NCBI RefSeq assembly: GCF_016793595.1
Contig: NZ_JAEULY010000002.1
Coordinates: 393,306-457,305 of the forward strand
DNA from: Phreatobacter sp.
Lineage (GTDB): Bacteria > Pseudomonadota > Alphaproteobacteria > Rhizobiales > Phreatobacteraceae
Reading direction: 5' to 3'
DNA length: 64,000 nucleotides
The translations under genes and the position numbers were made by a program. How positions within the stretch are numbered: position 1 is the first letter of the stretch; each line of letters starts with the position of its first letter. Shown here one piece after another: positions 9,098 through 19,550 of the stretch. The notes beneath the pieces were generated by a model. It made no database searches, was not told the DNA's origin, and was given only the letters and a program-made list of their open reading frames with translations.

Positions 9098-10324
9098 TCA
9101 GGCGCTCTCGTTCGAGAGAACGTTGCCGAACAGCTCGAAGCTCTCGCCTTTCACGCGGGCGAGCTGCACCGACTGGATCGGGAAGAAGTCGGTCGGGCTG
9201 GTGTTGACCCTGATGCCGGGCAGCAGCAGCGGTGACTCGTAGTTCTTCAGATTGGCCGCTTCCTTCATGACGTTCTCGCGCGTCAGGTTGTCGCCGGCCT
9301 GCTTCAGCGTCTGCAGCAGGGTGTGGGCGACGCAGTAGCCGTAGTTGTGGCCGTCGTCGCGGATGTCGGCGTTCGGCATGTACTTGGCCATGAACTGCTT
9401 CCACGCCGTCACGTCGGGAGCGTTCGCCCATTGCGGGTCGCTCGCATCCTTGCGGTAGAGCGCGATGATGATGCCCTGGCTGTTCTCGATGCCGGCCGGC
9501 TTCAGCACGGAGGCGAAGGACGACGAGACGTTGTTGAGGTAGTGGATCGGCTTCCAGGCGATCTCCGCCGCCTTCTTGATCGCCTGTGCCGCAAATTTCG
9601 GCGTGGTGATGTTGAAGAAGACATCGGCGCCCGAGTTCTTGAGCTGGATCATCTGGCTGTCGACGGTCGGGTCGGTCACTTCGTAGGTCGAAACCTGCAC
9701 CAGGTTCTTCTGATGCGCAGCGCCGAGCCCTGCCTTGAAGCCGTTGAAATAGTCCTTGCCGTAATCGTCGTTCTGCATGAGCACGGCGATCTTGGCATTG
9801 GCGTTGTTCTGGATGATGTGCTTGGCGTAGATCGCCGCTTCCGTCGCGTAGTCGGGCTGCCAGCCGATGGTCCAGGGGAACTGGCGGGGATTGCCCCATT
9901 TCGACGCGCCGGTGGCGACGAAAAGCTGCGGCACCTTGCGGGTGTTGAGGTAGCGCTGGATCGCCGTATTGGAGGGGGTGCCGAGCGGGTTGAAGACGAC
10001 GAGGACCTTGTCCTCCTCGACCAGCTTGCGGACCATTTCGACCGCTTTCGGCGGCGAGTAGCCGTCGTCGTAGGTGATGAAGTTGAGCTTGCGGCCGTTC
10101 AGGCCGCCGGCATCGTTGACCATCTTCATGACGGCTTCGGACGTGCGGCCGATGACGCCGTAGGCCGAGGCATTGCCCGAGTAGGGCATGATATTGCCGA
10201 TCTTGATCTCGCTGTCGCTGGCGCCCTCGTCATAGCGCTTCTGGGCGATGGCGGGAGCGAAGACGGGCGTGACGGCAAAGGCGCCGAGCCCTGCGAGAAC
10301 TGTTCTGCGCTTGATATGGGTCAT
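9098..10324 (-). CDS. Branched-chain amino acid-type (LivJ-like) substrate-binding protein
   Basis: A 408-aa periplasmic type-1 binding protein. The N-terminus MTHIKRRTVLAGLGAFAV carries a twin-arginine signal with likely cleavage after APAIAQ. The mature domain begins EIKIGNIMPYSGNASAYGVI, the standard start of this family, and continues with GGLNGRKLNFITYDDGYSP and VLMQNDDYGKDYFNGFK. It is the soluble receptor of the LivHMGF transporter encoded upstream on the same strand. Relatives of this length often bind aromatic or short-chain acids rather than leucine, and the downstream CoA ligase fits that. The ligand remains unknown. Confidence 0.9.
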   Translation of the reverse strand: MTHIKRRTVLAGLGAFAVTPVFAPAIAQKRYDEGASDSEIKIGNIMPYSGNASAYGVIGRTSEAVMKMVNDAGGLNGRKLNFITYDDGYSPPKAVEMVRKLVEEDKVLVVFNPLGTPSNTAIQRYLNTRKVPQLFVATGASKWGNPRQFPWTIGWQPDYATEAAIYAKHIIQNNANAKIAVLMQNDDYGKDYFNGFKAGLGAAHQKNLVQVSTYEVTDPTVDSQMIQLKNSGADVFFNITTPKFAAQAIKKAAEIAWKPIHYLNNVSSSFASVLKPAGIENSQGIIIALYRKDASDPQWANAPDVTAWKQFMAKYMPNADIRDDGHNYGYCVAHTLLQTLKQAGDNLTRENVMKEAANLKNYESPLLLPGIRVNTSPTDFFPIQSVQLARVKGESFELFGNVLSNESA

Positions 10325-10411
10325 GTCGTTTCCTCCGAAGATTTGCGGGTGTTTGAGACCCCGTTTGGTCCAGTGTCTGGCTGCACTGTTGTCGAAAGTC
10401 CGGTGGAAGGA

Positions 10412-11461
10412 TCAGCCTCCCTGTCGTGGCCTGATCCTCGCCCAGAGACTGGCGAGGCCGCCGGCAATGCCGCCGGGCATGACGTAGATCAGCACGATGA
10501 GCGTGATGCCGTAGAGCGTCCAGGGCTGCAGTTCGAGCGGCAGGTGGATGGCCTGGCTGATCTTCTTGGTCATCGCATCGGCATATTTCTCGATGAATTG
10601 GACGAAAATGCCGCCGATGACGGCGCCCGGCAGCGAGGCGACGCCGCCGACCACCGCGCCGACGAGAATGGCGATGGAGAGTTCGAAGCGGAAACTGTCA
10701 GGCGAGACGAACTCGAAGATGATGGCGTGCAGCGCGCCGGCCACGCCGACATAGAGCGCGGAAATGCCGAACACCGTCGCCTTGTAGCGGGAGGTGTCGA
10801 TGCCCATGGTGCCGGCGGCCATGGTGTGGTCGCGGATGGCGGTCATGGCGCGGCCCGGGCGCGAGTTCAGCAGGTTGCGCGCCATCCAGAACATGACGAC
10901 CGCGACCACCAGAACGGCGAGATACATCCACTGGTCCGACGACAGCGGCAGGCCGAAGGGCGGGTCGGGCTTGATCAGGTTGATGCCCATGACGCCGTTG
11001 GTGAACGGCTCCAGATGGCGGTACTTCAGCATCTGCGGCACGGCGATGGCGAGGCCGAAGGTCGCGAGCGCCAGATAGTGCCCTTCGAGGCGCAGGGCGG
11101 GCAGGCCGAACAGGTAGCCGATGACGAAGCAGAAGATGGCGGCGATCGGCAGCGTCAGCCAGGCATTGACCGAATACTGGTCGATGAGGATCGCGGCGGT
11201 GTAAGCGCCCACGGCAAAGAAGGCGCCGTGGCCGAGCGAGATCTGGCCGTTGAAGCCGGTCAGCAGGTTCAGGCCGAGCACGGCGATCGCATAGACGATC
11301 ATCAGGCTCATCTGGAGGAAGGTGAAGTTGCTGATCCAGCCGGACTTGCCGACAAGGAAGGGCAGGGCTGCCGCCAGCACCAGCAGGCCGATCATGGCGT
11401 AGCTGCCGAGGCTGCGGCGGGGATCATCGGTCATCGGGCCGGCCGAGGTGATCGCGGTCAT
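10412..11461 (-). CDS. livM: Branched-chain amino acid-type ABC permease, LivM
   Basis: A 349-aa membrane permease. It has the LivM core LLTGFNGQISLGHGAFFAVG followed by successive helices and a coupling loop, NSRPGRAMTAIRDHTMAAGT. The C-terminal half contains HAIIFEFVSPDSFRFELSI and LVGAVVGGVASLPGAVIGG, typical of LivM. It pairs with LivH, encoded 3 nt upstream on the same strand. Length and motif order are normal. Confidence 0.92.
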   Translation of the reverse strand: MTAITSAGPMTDDPRRSLGSYAMIGLLVLAAALPFLVGKSGWISNFTFLQMSLMIVYAIAVLGLNLLTGFNGQISLGHGAFFAVGAYTAAILIDQYSVNAWLTLPIAAIFCFVIGYLFGLPALRLEGHYLALATFGLAIAVPQMLKYRHLEPFTNGVMGINLIKPDPPFGLPLSSDQWMYLAVLVVAVVMFWMARNLLNSRPGRAMTAIRDHTMAAGTMGIDTSRYKATVFGISALYVGVAGALHAIIFEFVSPDSFRFELSIAILVGAVVGGVASLPGAVIGGIFVQFIEKYADAMTKKISQAIHLPLELQPWTLYGITLIVLIYVMPGGIAGGLASLWARIRPRQGG

Positions 11462-11464
11462 GGC

Positions 11465-12370
11465 TCACACCCTCTTCACGGTCGTCCTGCCGAACAGCCC
11501 GGCGGGCCTCAGCGTCAGGATGGTGATGACAATGATGAGCGCGACCGTCAGCTTCTCGCCATTGCCGACGATGTAGATGCCGAAGGCCTTCTCGGTGAGA
11601 TTGCCGAAATAGGCGACGAGGTTCTCGAGGACTCCGACGAGGAAGCCGCCGAACACCGCGCCGCCGGGGCTCGAAATGCCGCCGACCAGAGCGCCGGCAA
11701 AGCCATAGAGCAGGATGGACGCCATCATGTTCGGCTCGAGATAGACGACGGGCGCGACCATCGCGCCCGCGACCGCGCCGATCGAGGCGGCAAGCCCCCA
11801 GCCCAGCGCCAGCATCCAGTCGACCCTGATGCCGACGAGGCGCGCCGAGACGGGGTTCTGCGCGGCGGCGCGCATGGCGAGGCCGAGCGGCGTGAAGCGG
11901 AAGAAGGCGAACAGCGCGAAGAGCATGATCAGCGAGACGGCGATCATGCCGATCTGGTGAGGGCCGATATAGCCGGAGCCGGCGAAGGAGACGTTCGGGA
12001 AGGGCGAGGGGAAGGTCTTGATCGTGTGGCTCCAGATGCTGCCCGCCAGCGAATGGAAGATGGCGAGAAGCCCGATGAAGACGACGACGATGGACAGGAT
12101 CGGCGAACCGTGAAGCGGCCGGAGGATGATCCTCTCGATGCTGAGGCCGAGGACGAAGGAGAAGACGATGGTCAGGCCGAGCGCCGGCCAGAACGGCACG
12201 CCGAGCTGGATGAGCTGCCAGCAGACATAGGTCGAGAACATCGCCATCTCGCCCTGGGCGAAGTTGAGATGGTCGGTGGCCGTGAAGATCATCACCAGAG
12301 CGAGGGCGAGCAGCGCATAGATGGCCCCGGAGGCGAGGCCCGATGCGATCTGCTGGATGAGTTGTTCCAT
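11465..12370 (-). CDS. livH: Branched-chain amino acid-type ABC permease, LivH
   Basis: A 301-aa membrane permease with the LivH start GLASGAIYALLALALVMIF followed by DHLNFAQGEMAMFSTYV. The coupling loop is LGLAMRAAAQNPVSARLVGI, and later AIGAVAGAMVAPVVYLEPNM and LLYGFAGALVGG are typical. It forms the channel heterodimer with LivM, whose start lies 3 nt after this stop. The 69-nt gap to livF upstream contains no gene. Confidence 0.92.
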   Translation of the reverse strand: MEQLIQQIASGLASGAIYALLALALVMIFTATDHLNFAQGEMAMFSTYVCWQLIQLGVPFWPALGLTIVFSFVLGLSIERIILRPLHGSPILSIVVVFIGLLAIFHSLAGSIWSHTIKTFPSPFPNVSFAGSGYIGPHQIGMIAVSLIMLFALFAFFRFTPLGLAMRAAAQNPVSARLVGIRVDWMLALGWGLAASIGAVAGAMVAPVVYLEPNMMASILLYGFAGALVGGISSPGGAVFGGFLVGVLENLVAYFGNLTEKAFGIYIVGNGEKLTVALIIVITILTLRPAGLFGRTTVKRV

Positions 12371-12439
12371 GCCAGTTCCTTTTCGACCGTTCTCTCGCGG
12401 CCGGTTGGTCCGGCCGTCGCTGCTTGTGCGGCTGGTCCG

Positions 12440-13153
<714 letters not shown>

Positions 13154-13156
13154 GGG

Positions 13157-13966
<810 letters not shown>

Positions 13967-14294
13967 CGGCAGTCTTCTCCCTGGAAGGCCGTTCGCTTGT
14001 TGCGTCGCCTCTTGCGGGCGCGGCCATTGTCGTTGGCGCCAGTGTGAGCAGATTACGTGCGGTGTCGCAATGCCGCCTGGGCGCGAATTATCCGTTGTTT
14101 TGCCGCGACCTGTCCGCAAGGCCGGGAAAACTGGCCGAAGGCAAAGTTCAAAATTCGTGAAATATCATTCCACTAGCCGAAATCGGTTTCGGCCAGTCGG
14201 AGACCGGTCTCCGACGTTCGGGGGAGGCCGGTTTGTTTCCCGATGAGGGGTGTGATCGCCGCCCTGGCGCGTTCGCCAATGCGGCGGGAGGACC
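13967..14294. other. Intergenic region between the livG start and the SMP-30 gene end
   Basis: A 328-bp stretch without a convincing gene. It holds two adjacent palindromes (14176-14215, listed separately), an AT-rich patch at about 14145-14172, and ATTATC at 14087-14092, which on the minus strand reads GATAAT and could be the -10 of the leftward LIV-type operon. No good -35 goes with it, only CGGACA about 18 nt upstream. The region probably combines a terminator for the operon to its right with the promoter of livG. Confidence 0.4.
14176..14215. promoter_or_regulatory. Twin perfect palindromes (tandem hairpins)
   Basis: Two inverted repeats sit 2 nt apart. The first is GCCGAAA (14176-14182), loop TCGG, TTTCGGC (14187-14193). 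The second is a perfect palindrome with half GTCGGAGACC (14196-14205) directly followed by its reverse complement (14206-14215). They lie about 80 bp beyond the stop of the leftward SMP-30 gene and about 210 bp upstream of livG. They may be a terminator pair or a dimeric regulator site. The perfect spacer-less palindrome favours a protein-binding site; the sequence alone does not decide. Confidence 0.45.
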
Positions 14295-15317
14295 CTAGCG
14301 CTCGTTCCAGTGGACCATGGGGAGGCCCGGGACGGGGGAGCGGAAGAAGGGGATGCGGGTGCCGCGGAGCGAGCCGATATAGACGGTCCTGAGGTCCTCT
14401 CCCCCGAAGGTGACGGAGGCGAACCACGGAGCGATGCGCCCACCTGCGGCCAGCATGACCTCCGCCGATGCGCCGCCGGCGCGGAACTCCCGCATCAGCG
14501 CGCGGCTGGTCCAGGGATCGTGGTCGTCGAGGATGATGCGCAACTCGCCTTCGGGCGTGATCGCGAAGATGCGGTCCATCATCACGTGGGTGCCCCAGAG
14601 GTTGCCGTGGGCGTCGAAGGCGATGCCGTCGATCGGCGCGCCGTGGTCCTCGGGGCCGAAGGTCTGGCGGTCCGAGAGGCTGCCGTCAGGGGCGGCGCGG
14701 AAGCGGGTGATCTTCGGCCCGCAGGTCTCGACCACGTAGAGCCATTCCTCGTTGGCGTCGAAGCGGATCTCGTTGGTGAAGGCGATGTCGTCGGCGACGA
14801 CGCGCAGCCTGCCATTCTCGTAGAGGGCGATGTAACCGTCGACGATGTTCGGCGAGATCGCCTCCATCCAGTTGACGATGCGGGTGGAGATGGTCAGCCA
14901 GAGGCGGTCGCGGCTGTCGCGCAGGACGAAGTTGACCTTGCCGATCGGCTTGCCGTCGAGCGTGTCGGCCAGCACCGTCGTCCGGCCGGTCCCGCGTTTC
15001 ATCAGCTCCAGCCGGTCGGTGCCGAAATTGGAGATGACGATGTCGCCGTTGCGGTCGAAGGCGAGGCCGTTCGGCAGCGTCCCGACGGTGAAGCGCGTCG
15101 CGTCGTCCTTGGCGCCGGCGAAGGCGCCGGGATCGTTCTGGGTGATCAGTTCCTGGCTGCCGTCCGGCCTGATGTGGACGACGCCGCCGCGCGCGTCGGC
15201 CGCCCAGAGCGAGCCGTCGCGCTCGGCCAGGATACATTCGGGTCGTTGCAGCCCCTCGCCGATGTAGCCGATCTGGGTACGGTCGACGACGAAGCCGTCA
15301 AGGGGATTGGCGGGCAT
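14295..15317 (-). CDS. SMP-30/gluconolactonase-like beta-propeller protein
   Basis: A 340-aa calcium-dependent lactonase-like six-bladed propeller. Blade motifs repeat through the protein: CILAERDGSLWAADARGG, LPNGLAFDRNGDIVISNFG, TNEIRFDANEEWLYVVET and DGIAFDAHGNLWGTH. Conserved Glu, Asn and Asp residues of the metal site appear in PECIL, FTNEIRF and PIDGIAFD. Members hydrolyse lactones (sugar lactones and others) in the cytoplasm or periplasm; no signal peptide is visible here. It is the last gene on the strand after the TauA-type transporter and the cyclase-family hydrolase, so it may open a ring formed in the same catabolic route. Confidence 0.83.
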   Translation of the reverse strand: MPANPLDGFVVDRTQIGYIGEGLQRPECILAERDGSLWAADARGGVVHIRPDGSQELITQNDPGAFAGAKDDATRFTVGTLPNGLAFDRNGDIVISNFGTDRLELMKRGTGRTTVLADTLDGKPIGKVNFVLRDSRDRLWLTISTRIVNWMEAISPNIVDGYIALYENGRLRVVADDIAFTNEIRFDANEEWLYVVETCGPKITRFRAAPDGSLSDRQTFGPEDHGAPIDGIAFDAHGNLWGTHVMMDRIFAITPEGELRIILDDHDPWTSRALMREFRAGGASAEVMLAAGGRIAPWFASVTFGGEDLRTVYIGSLRGTRIPFFRSPVPGLPMVHWNER

Positions 15318-15406
15318 GTTTCCTCGTGAGCGGTCGGGCGCTCTTCCGGCGCTTCGCGGTATCGGTCGGAATGAAGGTCGGGCGTCGCGCGGGGGCGCCG
15401 GACCCG

Positions 15407-15426
15407 GCGGCGAAACGCTTCGCCGC
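15407..15426 (-). terminator. Intercistronic hairpin after the cyclase-family gene
   Basis: An 8-bp perfect stem, GCGGCGAA at 15407-15414 and TTCGCCGC at 15419-15426, with loop ACGC. It lies 14 nt after the stop of the leftward cyclase-family gene and about 90 nt before the SMP-30 start. It could attenuate or end the upstream transcript or protect its 3' end. No T-run follows. Confidence 0.4.
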
Positions 15427-15440
15427 GTTCGTGCCCTGCC

Positions 15441-16217
15441 TCAGTCCTCGAAGATCGCCACGGCCCGGCAGAAGCCAGCGGAGGCCTTGTGGATCTTGTA
15501 GGGGAAGCACGAGATCATGAAGCCGGTCGCGGGCAGCTGGTCGAGATTGGTCAGCTTCTCGATATGGCCGTAGGCGCGCACCATGCCGGCGCGGTGGCCT
15601 TCCCAGATGAGGCCGGCATCGCCGGTTTCGGCGAACTTCTTCGCGGTGTGGATGAAGGGCGCGTCCCAGCTCCAGGCGTCGGTGCCGGTGATCCTGACGC
15701 CGCGCTCGGTGAGCCAGAGCGTCGCCTCGCGGCCCATGCCGCAACCGCGTCCGACATAGTCGGGATGCCCGTAGCGCGCGCCTGCCGCCGTGTTGACCAC
15801 GACGATGTCGAGCGGCTGGAGCGCGACGCCGGTCCGCTTCAGCTCGGCTTCGACATCAGCGGCCGTCGCGACATAGCCGTCCGGCAGGTGGCGGAAATCG
15901 AGCTTCACGCCGCGCTGGAAGCACCAGTCGAGCGGCATCTCGTCGATCGTCCAGGCCGGCTTGCCGTCATCGGTGGTCGAGTGGAAGTGGTAGGGCGCGT
16001 CGAGGTGGGTGCCGTTATGGGTGGAGATGTTCAGCTGCTCCACCGCCCAGCCGTCGCCGCCCGGCAACTGGTCCCGCGTCAGCCCGGGGAAGAACTGCAG
16101 GATATTGTCCACCGAGGCCTTGTGGTCGACATAGGTGATCGAGGGCAGGGCGCCCGGCGGGTCGGAGGCGATATCGGCTCTCAGCGACACGGACAGGTCG
16201 ACGATCCGGCGTGGCAT
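15441..16217 (-). CDS. Cyclase-family hydrolase (kynurenine formamidase / isatin hydrolase-like)
   Basis: A 258-aa protein with the family metal-binding motif HNGTHLDAPYHF (HxGTHxDxPxHF), whose histidines and aspartate bind zinc or manganese in characterised members. The C-terminal part has GTDAWSWDAPF and MISCFPYKIHKASAGFCRAVAIFED, a normal end for this family. Members hydrolyse amide or lactam bonds, for example N-formylkynurenine or isatin. It is co-directional with the transporter genes upstream (13-nt gap) and the SMP-30 gene downstream. Together they suggest uptake and ring-opening of a cyclic organic compound. That role is inference. Confidence 0.85.
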   Translation of the reverse strand: MPRRIVDLSVSLRADIASDPPGALPSITYVDHKASVDNILQFFPGLTRDQLPGGDGWAVEQLNISTHNGTHLDAPYHFHSTTDDGKPAWTIDEMPLDWCFQRGVKLDFRHLPDGYVATAADVEAELKRTGVALQPLDIVVVNTAAGARYGHPDYVGRGCGMGREATLWLTERGVRITGTDAWSWDAPFIHTAKKFAETGDAGLIWEGHRAGMVRAYGHIEKLTNLDQLPATGFMISCFPYKIHKASAGFCRAVAIFED

Positions 16218-16230
16218 GGGGCTTCCTCCT

Positions 16231-16995
16231 TCAATGCGAGTTTTGCCAGGCCAGCGCCCGGATTTCGACGGCGCGCAGCGCCAGGTTCGAGACGAGGCCG
16301 ATGGCGCCGAGCAGCGCGATGCCGGCGAACAGTTCCGACGACTGGAAGGCGCGCGCGGCGAGCAGGATCGCGGTGCCGAGGCCGGCCTGCGAGGCCAGCA
16401 TCTCGCAGATGATCGCGAGGATCAGCGCTACCGTCATCGACAGGCGCATGCCGGCGAGGATGTCGGGCATGGCGTTGGGCAGGCCGATCTTCCAGGCGAA
16501 GGCCGGACCCGACATCTGCAGGCAGCGCGCCACCTCCTTCAGCCGGGGCTCCACGGCGGCGAAGCCGTGGATCGTGCCGAGCAGGGTCGGCCAGAGCGAG
16601 CCGAAGGCGACCACCGTCAGCGCCATGCCCGGCGACAGGCCCATCAGCGCGATGGCGACGGGAATGATCGCCGAGGCGGGCAGGGGCCGAAGGAATTCCA
16701 GCGTCGGCTGGAGATAGTCGCGGGCGGTCTTCGACAGGCCGATGGCGGCGCCGAGGATGACGCCGATGAGGCTGGCGAGCAGCCAACCCTGCAGCATGCG
16801 GCCGACCGTGCCGATGGTCTGCGGCAGGAGATCGCCGCGCGAGAAGCCGCGCACGAGCGCCGCCCAGGCGTCGAACGGGTTCGGCACGAAGGCGCGGGAC
16901 ACAGCGCCGGTGACGGAGGCCAGCCACCACAGGAACAGGATGGCGAAGACGACGGCGATGGAGCCGATGAAGACGAAGGGGTTGCGCAAGGTCAC
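16231..16995 (-). CDS. ABC transporter permease, TauC/SsuC type (second permease)
   Basis: A 254-aa inner-membrane permease with about six helices, starting FVFIGSIAVVFAILFLWWLA. The coupling loop EVARCLQMSGPAFAWKIGLP, then NAMPDILAGMRLSMTVALIL, is the standard loop of the nitrate/sulfonate/taurine permease family. The start overlaps the stop of the other permease gene by 4 nt. It forms a heterodimer with that protein. Confidence 0.9.
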   Translation of the reverse strand: MTLRNPFVFIGSIAVVFAILFLWWLASVTGAVSRAFVPNPFDAWAALVRGFSRGDLLPQTIGTVGRMLQGWLLASLIGVILGAAIGLSKTARDYLQPTLEFLRPLPASAIIPVAIALMGLSPGMALTVVAFGSLWPTLLGTIHGFAAVEPRLKEVARCLQMSGPAFAWKIGLPNAMPDILAGMRLSMTVALILAIICEMLASQAGLGTAILLAARAFQSSELFAGIALLGAIGLVSNLALRAVEIRALAWQNSH

Positions 16996-17750
16996 GGCTT
17001 GCCTCCCGCGACCGGCTGGTGCCGGAACAGCCGCCCCTGGAGGACGTTCAGCCCGGCATTGACGCCCCAGCCGATCAGGCCGATCCAGATCAGCGCACCG
17101 AGCATGAGTTCAGGCCGTAACGACTGCTGGGCGATCATCAGCATGTAGCCGAGCCCTTGCGGATTGGCGGCGATCTCCACGGTCACCGCTACCACCAGCG
17201 CGAAGCCGGCGGCGAGCCGGAGCGCCACGAAGATTCGCGGCATGGCGGCCGGCAGCACGATCTTGAACAGGCGCTGCGTCGAGGACAGGCCGATGACGCG
17301 TGAGACCTCCATCAGCCGCGGCTCGATCTGCGAGGCCGCTGCCTGCGCGAGGATGAGGCAGGGCCAGAAGGTGGCGAAGGCGACGATCGACATCTCGAAG
17401 CCGTAGCCGAAGCCGAAGACCAGCATGGCCAGCGGGATCAGCGCCACGGACGGGATCGGGCGGAACAGTTCGACCGAGGGCGTCGACAGCGCGATGGCCG
17501 TTTTCGACAGGCCGATGAGGAAGCCGAGGACGAGACCGGCGCTGGCGCCGATGGCGAGCCCGCCGAGGGCGGCGGTGAGCGTCTGGCGCGTCGCGGTGAC
17601 CAGCGTGCCGTCGCCGAGCGCCTCGACGATGGCGGCAAAGGCTGCGGAGGGAGGCGCGAGGCTTTCCGATCCCGCGCCGGGACCGCGGAACCACCACTCG
17701 GCGGCGACCAGCAGGAGAAGCGGCAGCGCCGCTGCCTTGGCGAAGCGCAT
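16992..17750 (-). CDS. ABC transporter permease, TauC/SsuC type (first permease)
   Basis: A 252-aa permease of the nitrate/sulfonate/taurine family. A first helix at about residues 6-20 precedes a periplasmic stretch (GPGAGSESLAPPSAAFAAIV), the usual start of the family domain. The coupling loop is EVSRVIGLSSTQRLFKIVLP, then AAMPRIFVALRLAAGFALVV. The stop codon of the ATPase gene upstream overlaps its start (base 17750), so ATPase and permease are probably co-translated. The two permease genes are only moderately similar and form a pair rather than a recent duplicate. Confidence 0.9.
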   Translation of the reverse strand: MRFAKAAALPLLLLVAAEWWFRGPGAGSESLAPPSAAFAAIVEALGDGTLVTATRQTLTAALGGLAIGASAGLVLGFLIGLSKTAIALSTPSVELFRPIPSVALIPLAMLVFGFGYGFEMSIVAFATFWPCLILAQAAASQIEPRLMEVSRVIGLSSTQRLFKIVLPAAMPRIFVALRLAAGFALVVAVTVEIAANPQGLGYMLMIAQQSLRPELMLGALIWIGLIGWGVNAGLNVLQGRLFRHQPVAGGKP

Positions 17751-18523
17751 CAGTGCGTCTCGTGCATCATGTCGAACAGGTCGCGGCGCATCGCGAGGAA
17801 GTCGGGATGCTCGCGCGTGGTGAGCTGGTTGCGCGGGCGCGCCAGCGGCACGTCGACGATCCGCGCGAGCCGGCCCGGATTGGGCAGGAGAGCGACCACC
17901 CGGTCACCGAGATAGAGCGCTTCCTCGAGGTCGTGGGTGACGAAGAAAACGGTGGTGTTCCGCTCGGCGGCGAGCGCCAGAACCTCGTCCTGCAATTGCT
18001 GGCGGGTCATCGCGTCGAGCGCGCCGAAGGGCTCGTCCATCAGCAGGATTTCGGGGTCCTGCGCGAGGCAGCGGGCGATCTGGAGCCGCTGCTGCATGCC
18101 GCCCGAAAGCTGGCCCGGAAACTTGTGGGCGTGGTCCTTGAGGCCGACCTTGGCGAGCAGCGTCTCGATCAGCGGGCGCTGCTCGGCCCGGGGCATGCCG
18201 GCCGCCTCGAGGGCCAGTGCGACGTTGCCCGCCGCATCGCGCCACGGCAGCAGGGCGCGCCCGTAGTCCTGGAAGACCACGGACACCTTGCGGCTTGGCC
18301 CCTGCACGGGCTTGCCGAACAGCGAGAGCTTGCCCGCGCTCGCCTGCACGAGCCCCGCGACGACACGCAGCAAGGTGGTCTTGCCGCAGCCCGACGGGCC
18401 CATCACGCAGATGAACTCGCCCGGCTTCACGTCCAGCGTGATGTCGGTGAGGATCGTCTTGCCGCCGAGATCGACGCGGATGGCATCGAACGCGATGGCG
18501 GGTTCAGGCGGTCGGGCAAGCAT
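17750..18523 (-). CDS. ABC transporter ATPase, TauB/SsuB type
   Basis: A 257-aa ATPase. Walker A is [12 protein letters not shown] (about residues 42-53), the Q-loop [16 protein letters not shown] is typical of the TauB/SsuB group, the signature is [15 protein letters not shown] and Walker B is [12 protein letters not shown], with VTHDLEEAL after it. The ATG at 18523 is 11 nt from the binding-protein stop and places the ABC fold correctly. The frame runs on upstream inside the binding-protein gene, but that part is not homologous. Confidence 0.92.
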   Translation of the reverse strand: MLARPPEPAIAFDAIRVDLGGKTILTDITLDVKPGEFICVMGPSGCGKTTLLRVVAGLVQASAGKLSLFGKPVQGPSRKVSVVFQDYGRALLPWRDAAGNVALALEAAGMPRAEQRPLIETLLAKVGLKDHAHKFPGQLSGGMQQRLQIARCLAQDPEILLMDEPFGALDAMTRQQLQDEVLALAAERNTTVFFVTHDLEEALYLGDRVVALLPNPGRLARIVDVPLARPRNQLTTREHPDFLAMRRDLFDMMHETH

Positions 18524-18534
18524 CTCGCTCTCTC

Positions 18535-19485
18535 TCACGGCAGGACGACGTTGGCCGCGACGGGATTGCCGCGCAGCATGTCCTGCTCCTTCATGATGGT
18601 GATCCAGTAGTTCACCTCGGCCACCGTGATCGTCGGCTTCTGGAACGAGATGATCGCGTTGGCGAGCACGGCCGGCGGCAGCGGGATGTACTTGCCGATG
18701 ATCTGGCGCACCTTGGCGTCGTTCGCCTTGTCGTTGACGAAGGCATTGCCCTCGGCGAGGCCCTCGCGGAACGCCTTCAGCGGTCCGGGATTGGCGGTCG
18801 CCCAGGCGCGGGTCGTCGAATAGAGGATGGCGGGCAGGCCGGCCGGCAGCTCGTTGTGGAAGTAGGACACCACGCGGCCGACATTGGTCTGAACGATGCG
18901 CTCCATGATCGGCGAGCCGGTGACGAGGCCGTCGACCGAGCCGCCGCGCAGGATGTCCGCCATCTGCGGGAACGGCGTTTCGACGAAGGTGACCTTCTTC
19001 CAGTCGGCACCCTTCTCGGTCATCCACTTGCGGAAGAGCACGTGCAGGAAGGCGTTCATGCCGGGCACGCCGATGCGCTTGCCCTCGGCGGTCTTGGCGT
19101 CGGTGATGCCTGCGCCGGTCTTCTCCACGAAGCCGTAATTGGCGACGTCCTTGTGGGTGAAGGAACCGCCGGCGACCGCCACGAGATCGAGGCCGCCGTC
19201 ATTGGCCTGCAGCATGACCGATGGCGTCGGGCCGCCGACCTGCACGGAGCCGGCCTGCATGGCGGCGGGGATGTTGGAGTTCAGCGCGATCAGCTGGAGC
19301 GTCGCGTCGATGCCGCGCTTGGCGAAATAGCCTTCTTCCTTGGCGACGAAGGCCGAGGTGAAGTCGGAGACCGCCGTATAGCCGATGGTGATCTTGGTCG
19401 GTGCCTGGGCGAGGGCCGGGGCGGCGATCAGGGTCGAGCCGGCCGCAATGCCGGCGGCGAAGCCGCGGCGAGTGAGTTCAGTCAT
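18535..19485 (-). CDS. ABC substrate-binding protein, NMT1/TauA-SsuA-like
   Basis: A 316-aa periplasmic binding protein. The N-terminus MTELTRRGFAAGIAAGSTLI has a twin-arginine signal, with likely cleavage after APALAQ. The mature part begins TKITIGYTAVSDFTSAFVAKEEGYFAKRG in shortened family form and continues with AMQAGSVQVGG, which suits the NMT1/SsuA fold that binds taurine, sulfonates, pyrimidines or other small organics. It is the first transporter gene of the leftward unit, 65 nt downstream of the TetR gene. Ligand unknown. Confidence 0.88.
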   Translation of the reverse strand: MTELTRRGFAAGIAAGSTLIAAPALAQAPTKITIGYTAVSDFTSAFVAKEEGYFAKRGIDATLQLIALNSNIPAAMQAGSVQVGGPTPSVMLQANDGGLDLVAVAGGSFTHKDVANYGFVEKTGAGITDAKTAEGKRIGVPGMNAFLHVLFRKWMTEKGADWKKVTFVETPFPQMADILRGGSVDGLVTGSPIMERIVQTNVGRVVSYFHNELPAGLPAILYSTTRAWATANPGPLKAFREGLAEGNAFVNDKANDAKVRQIIGKYIPLPPAVLANAIISFQKPTITVAEVNYWITIMKEQDMLRGNPVAANVVLP

Positions 19486-19550
19486 GGACGTCGTCCTCTC
19501 GTGTGAATGATGTCTGTGCCCGGATCTTCGCGTCCGGCTCTCTGGATGGT

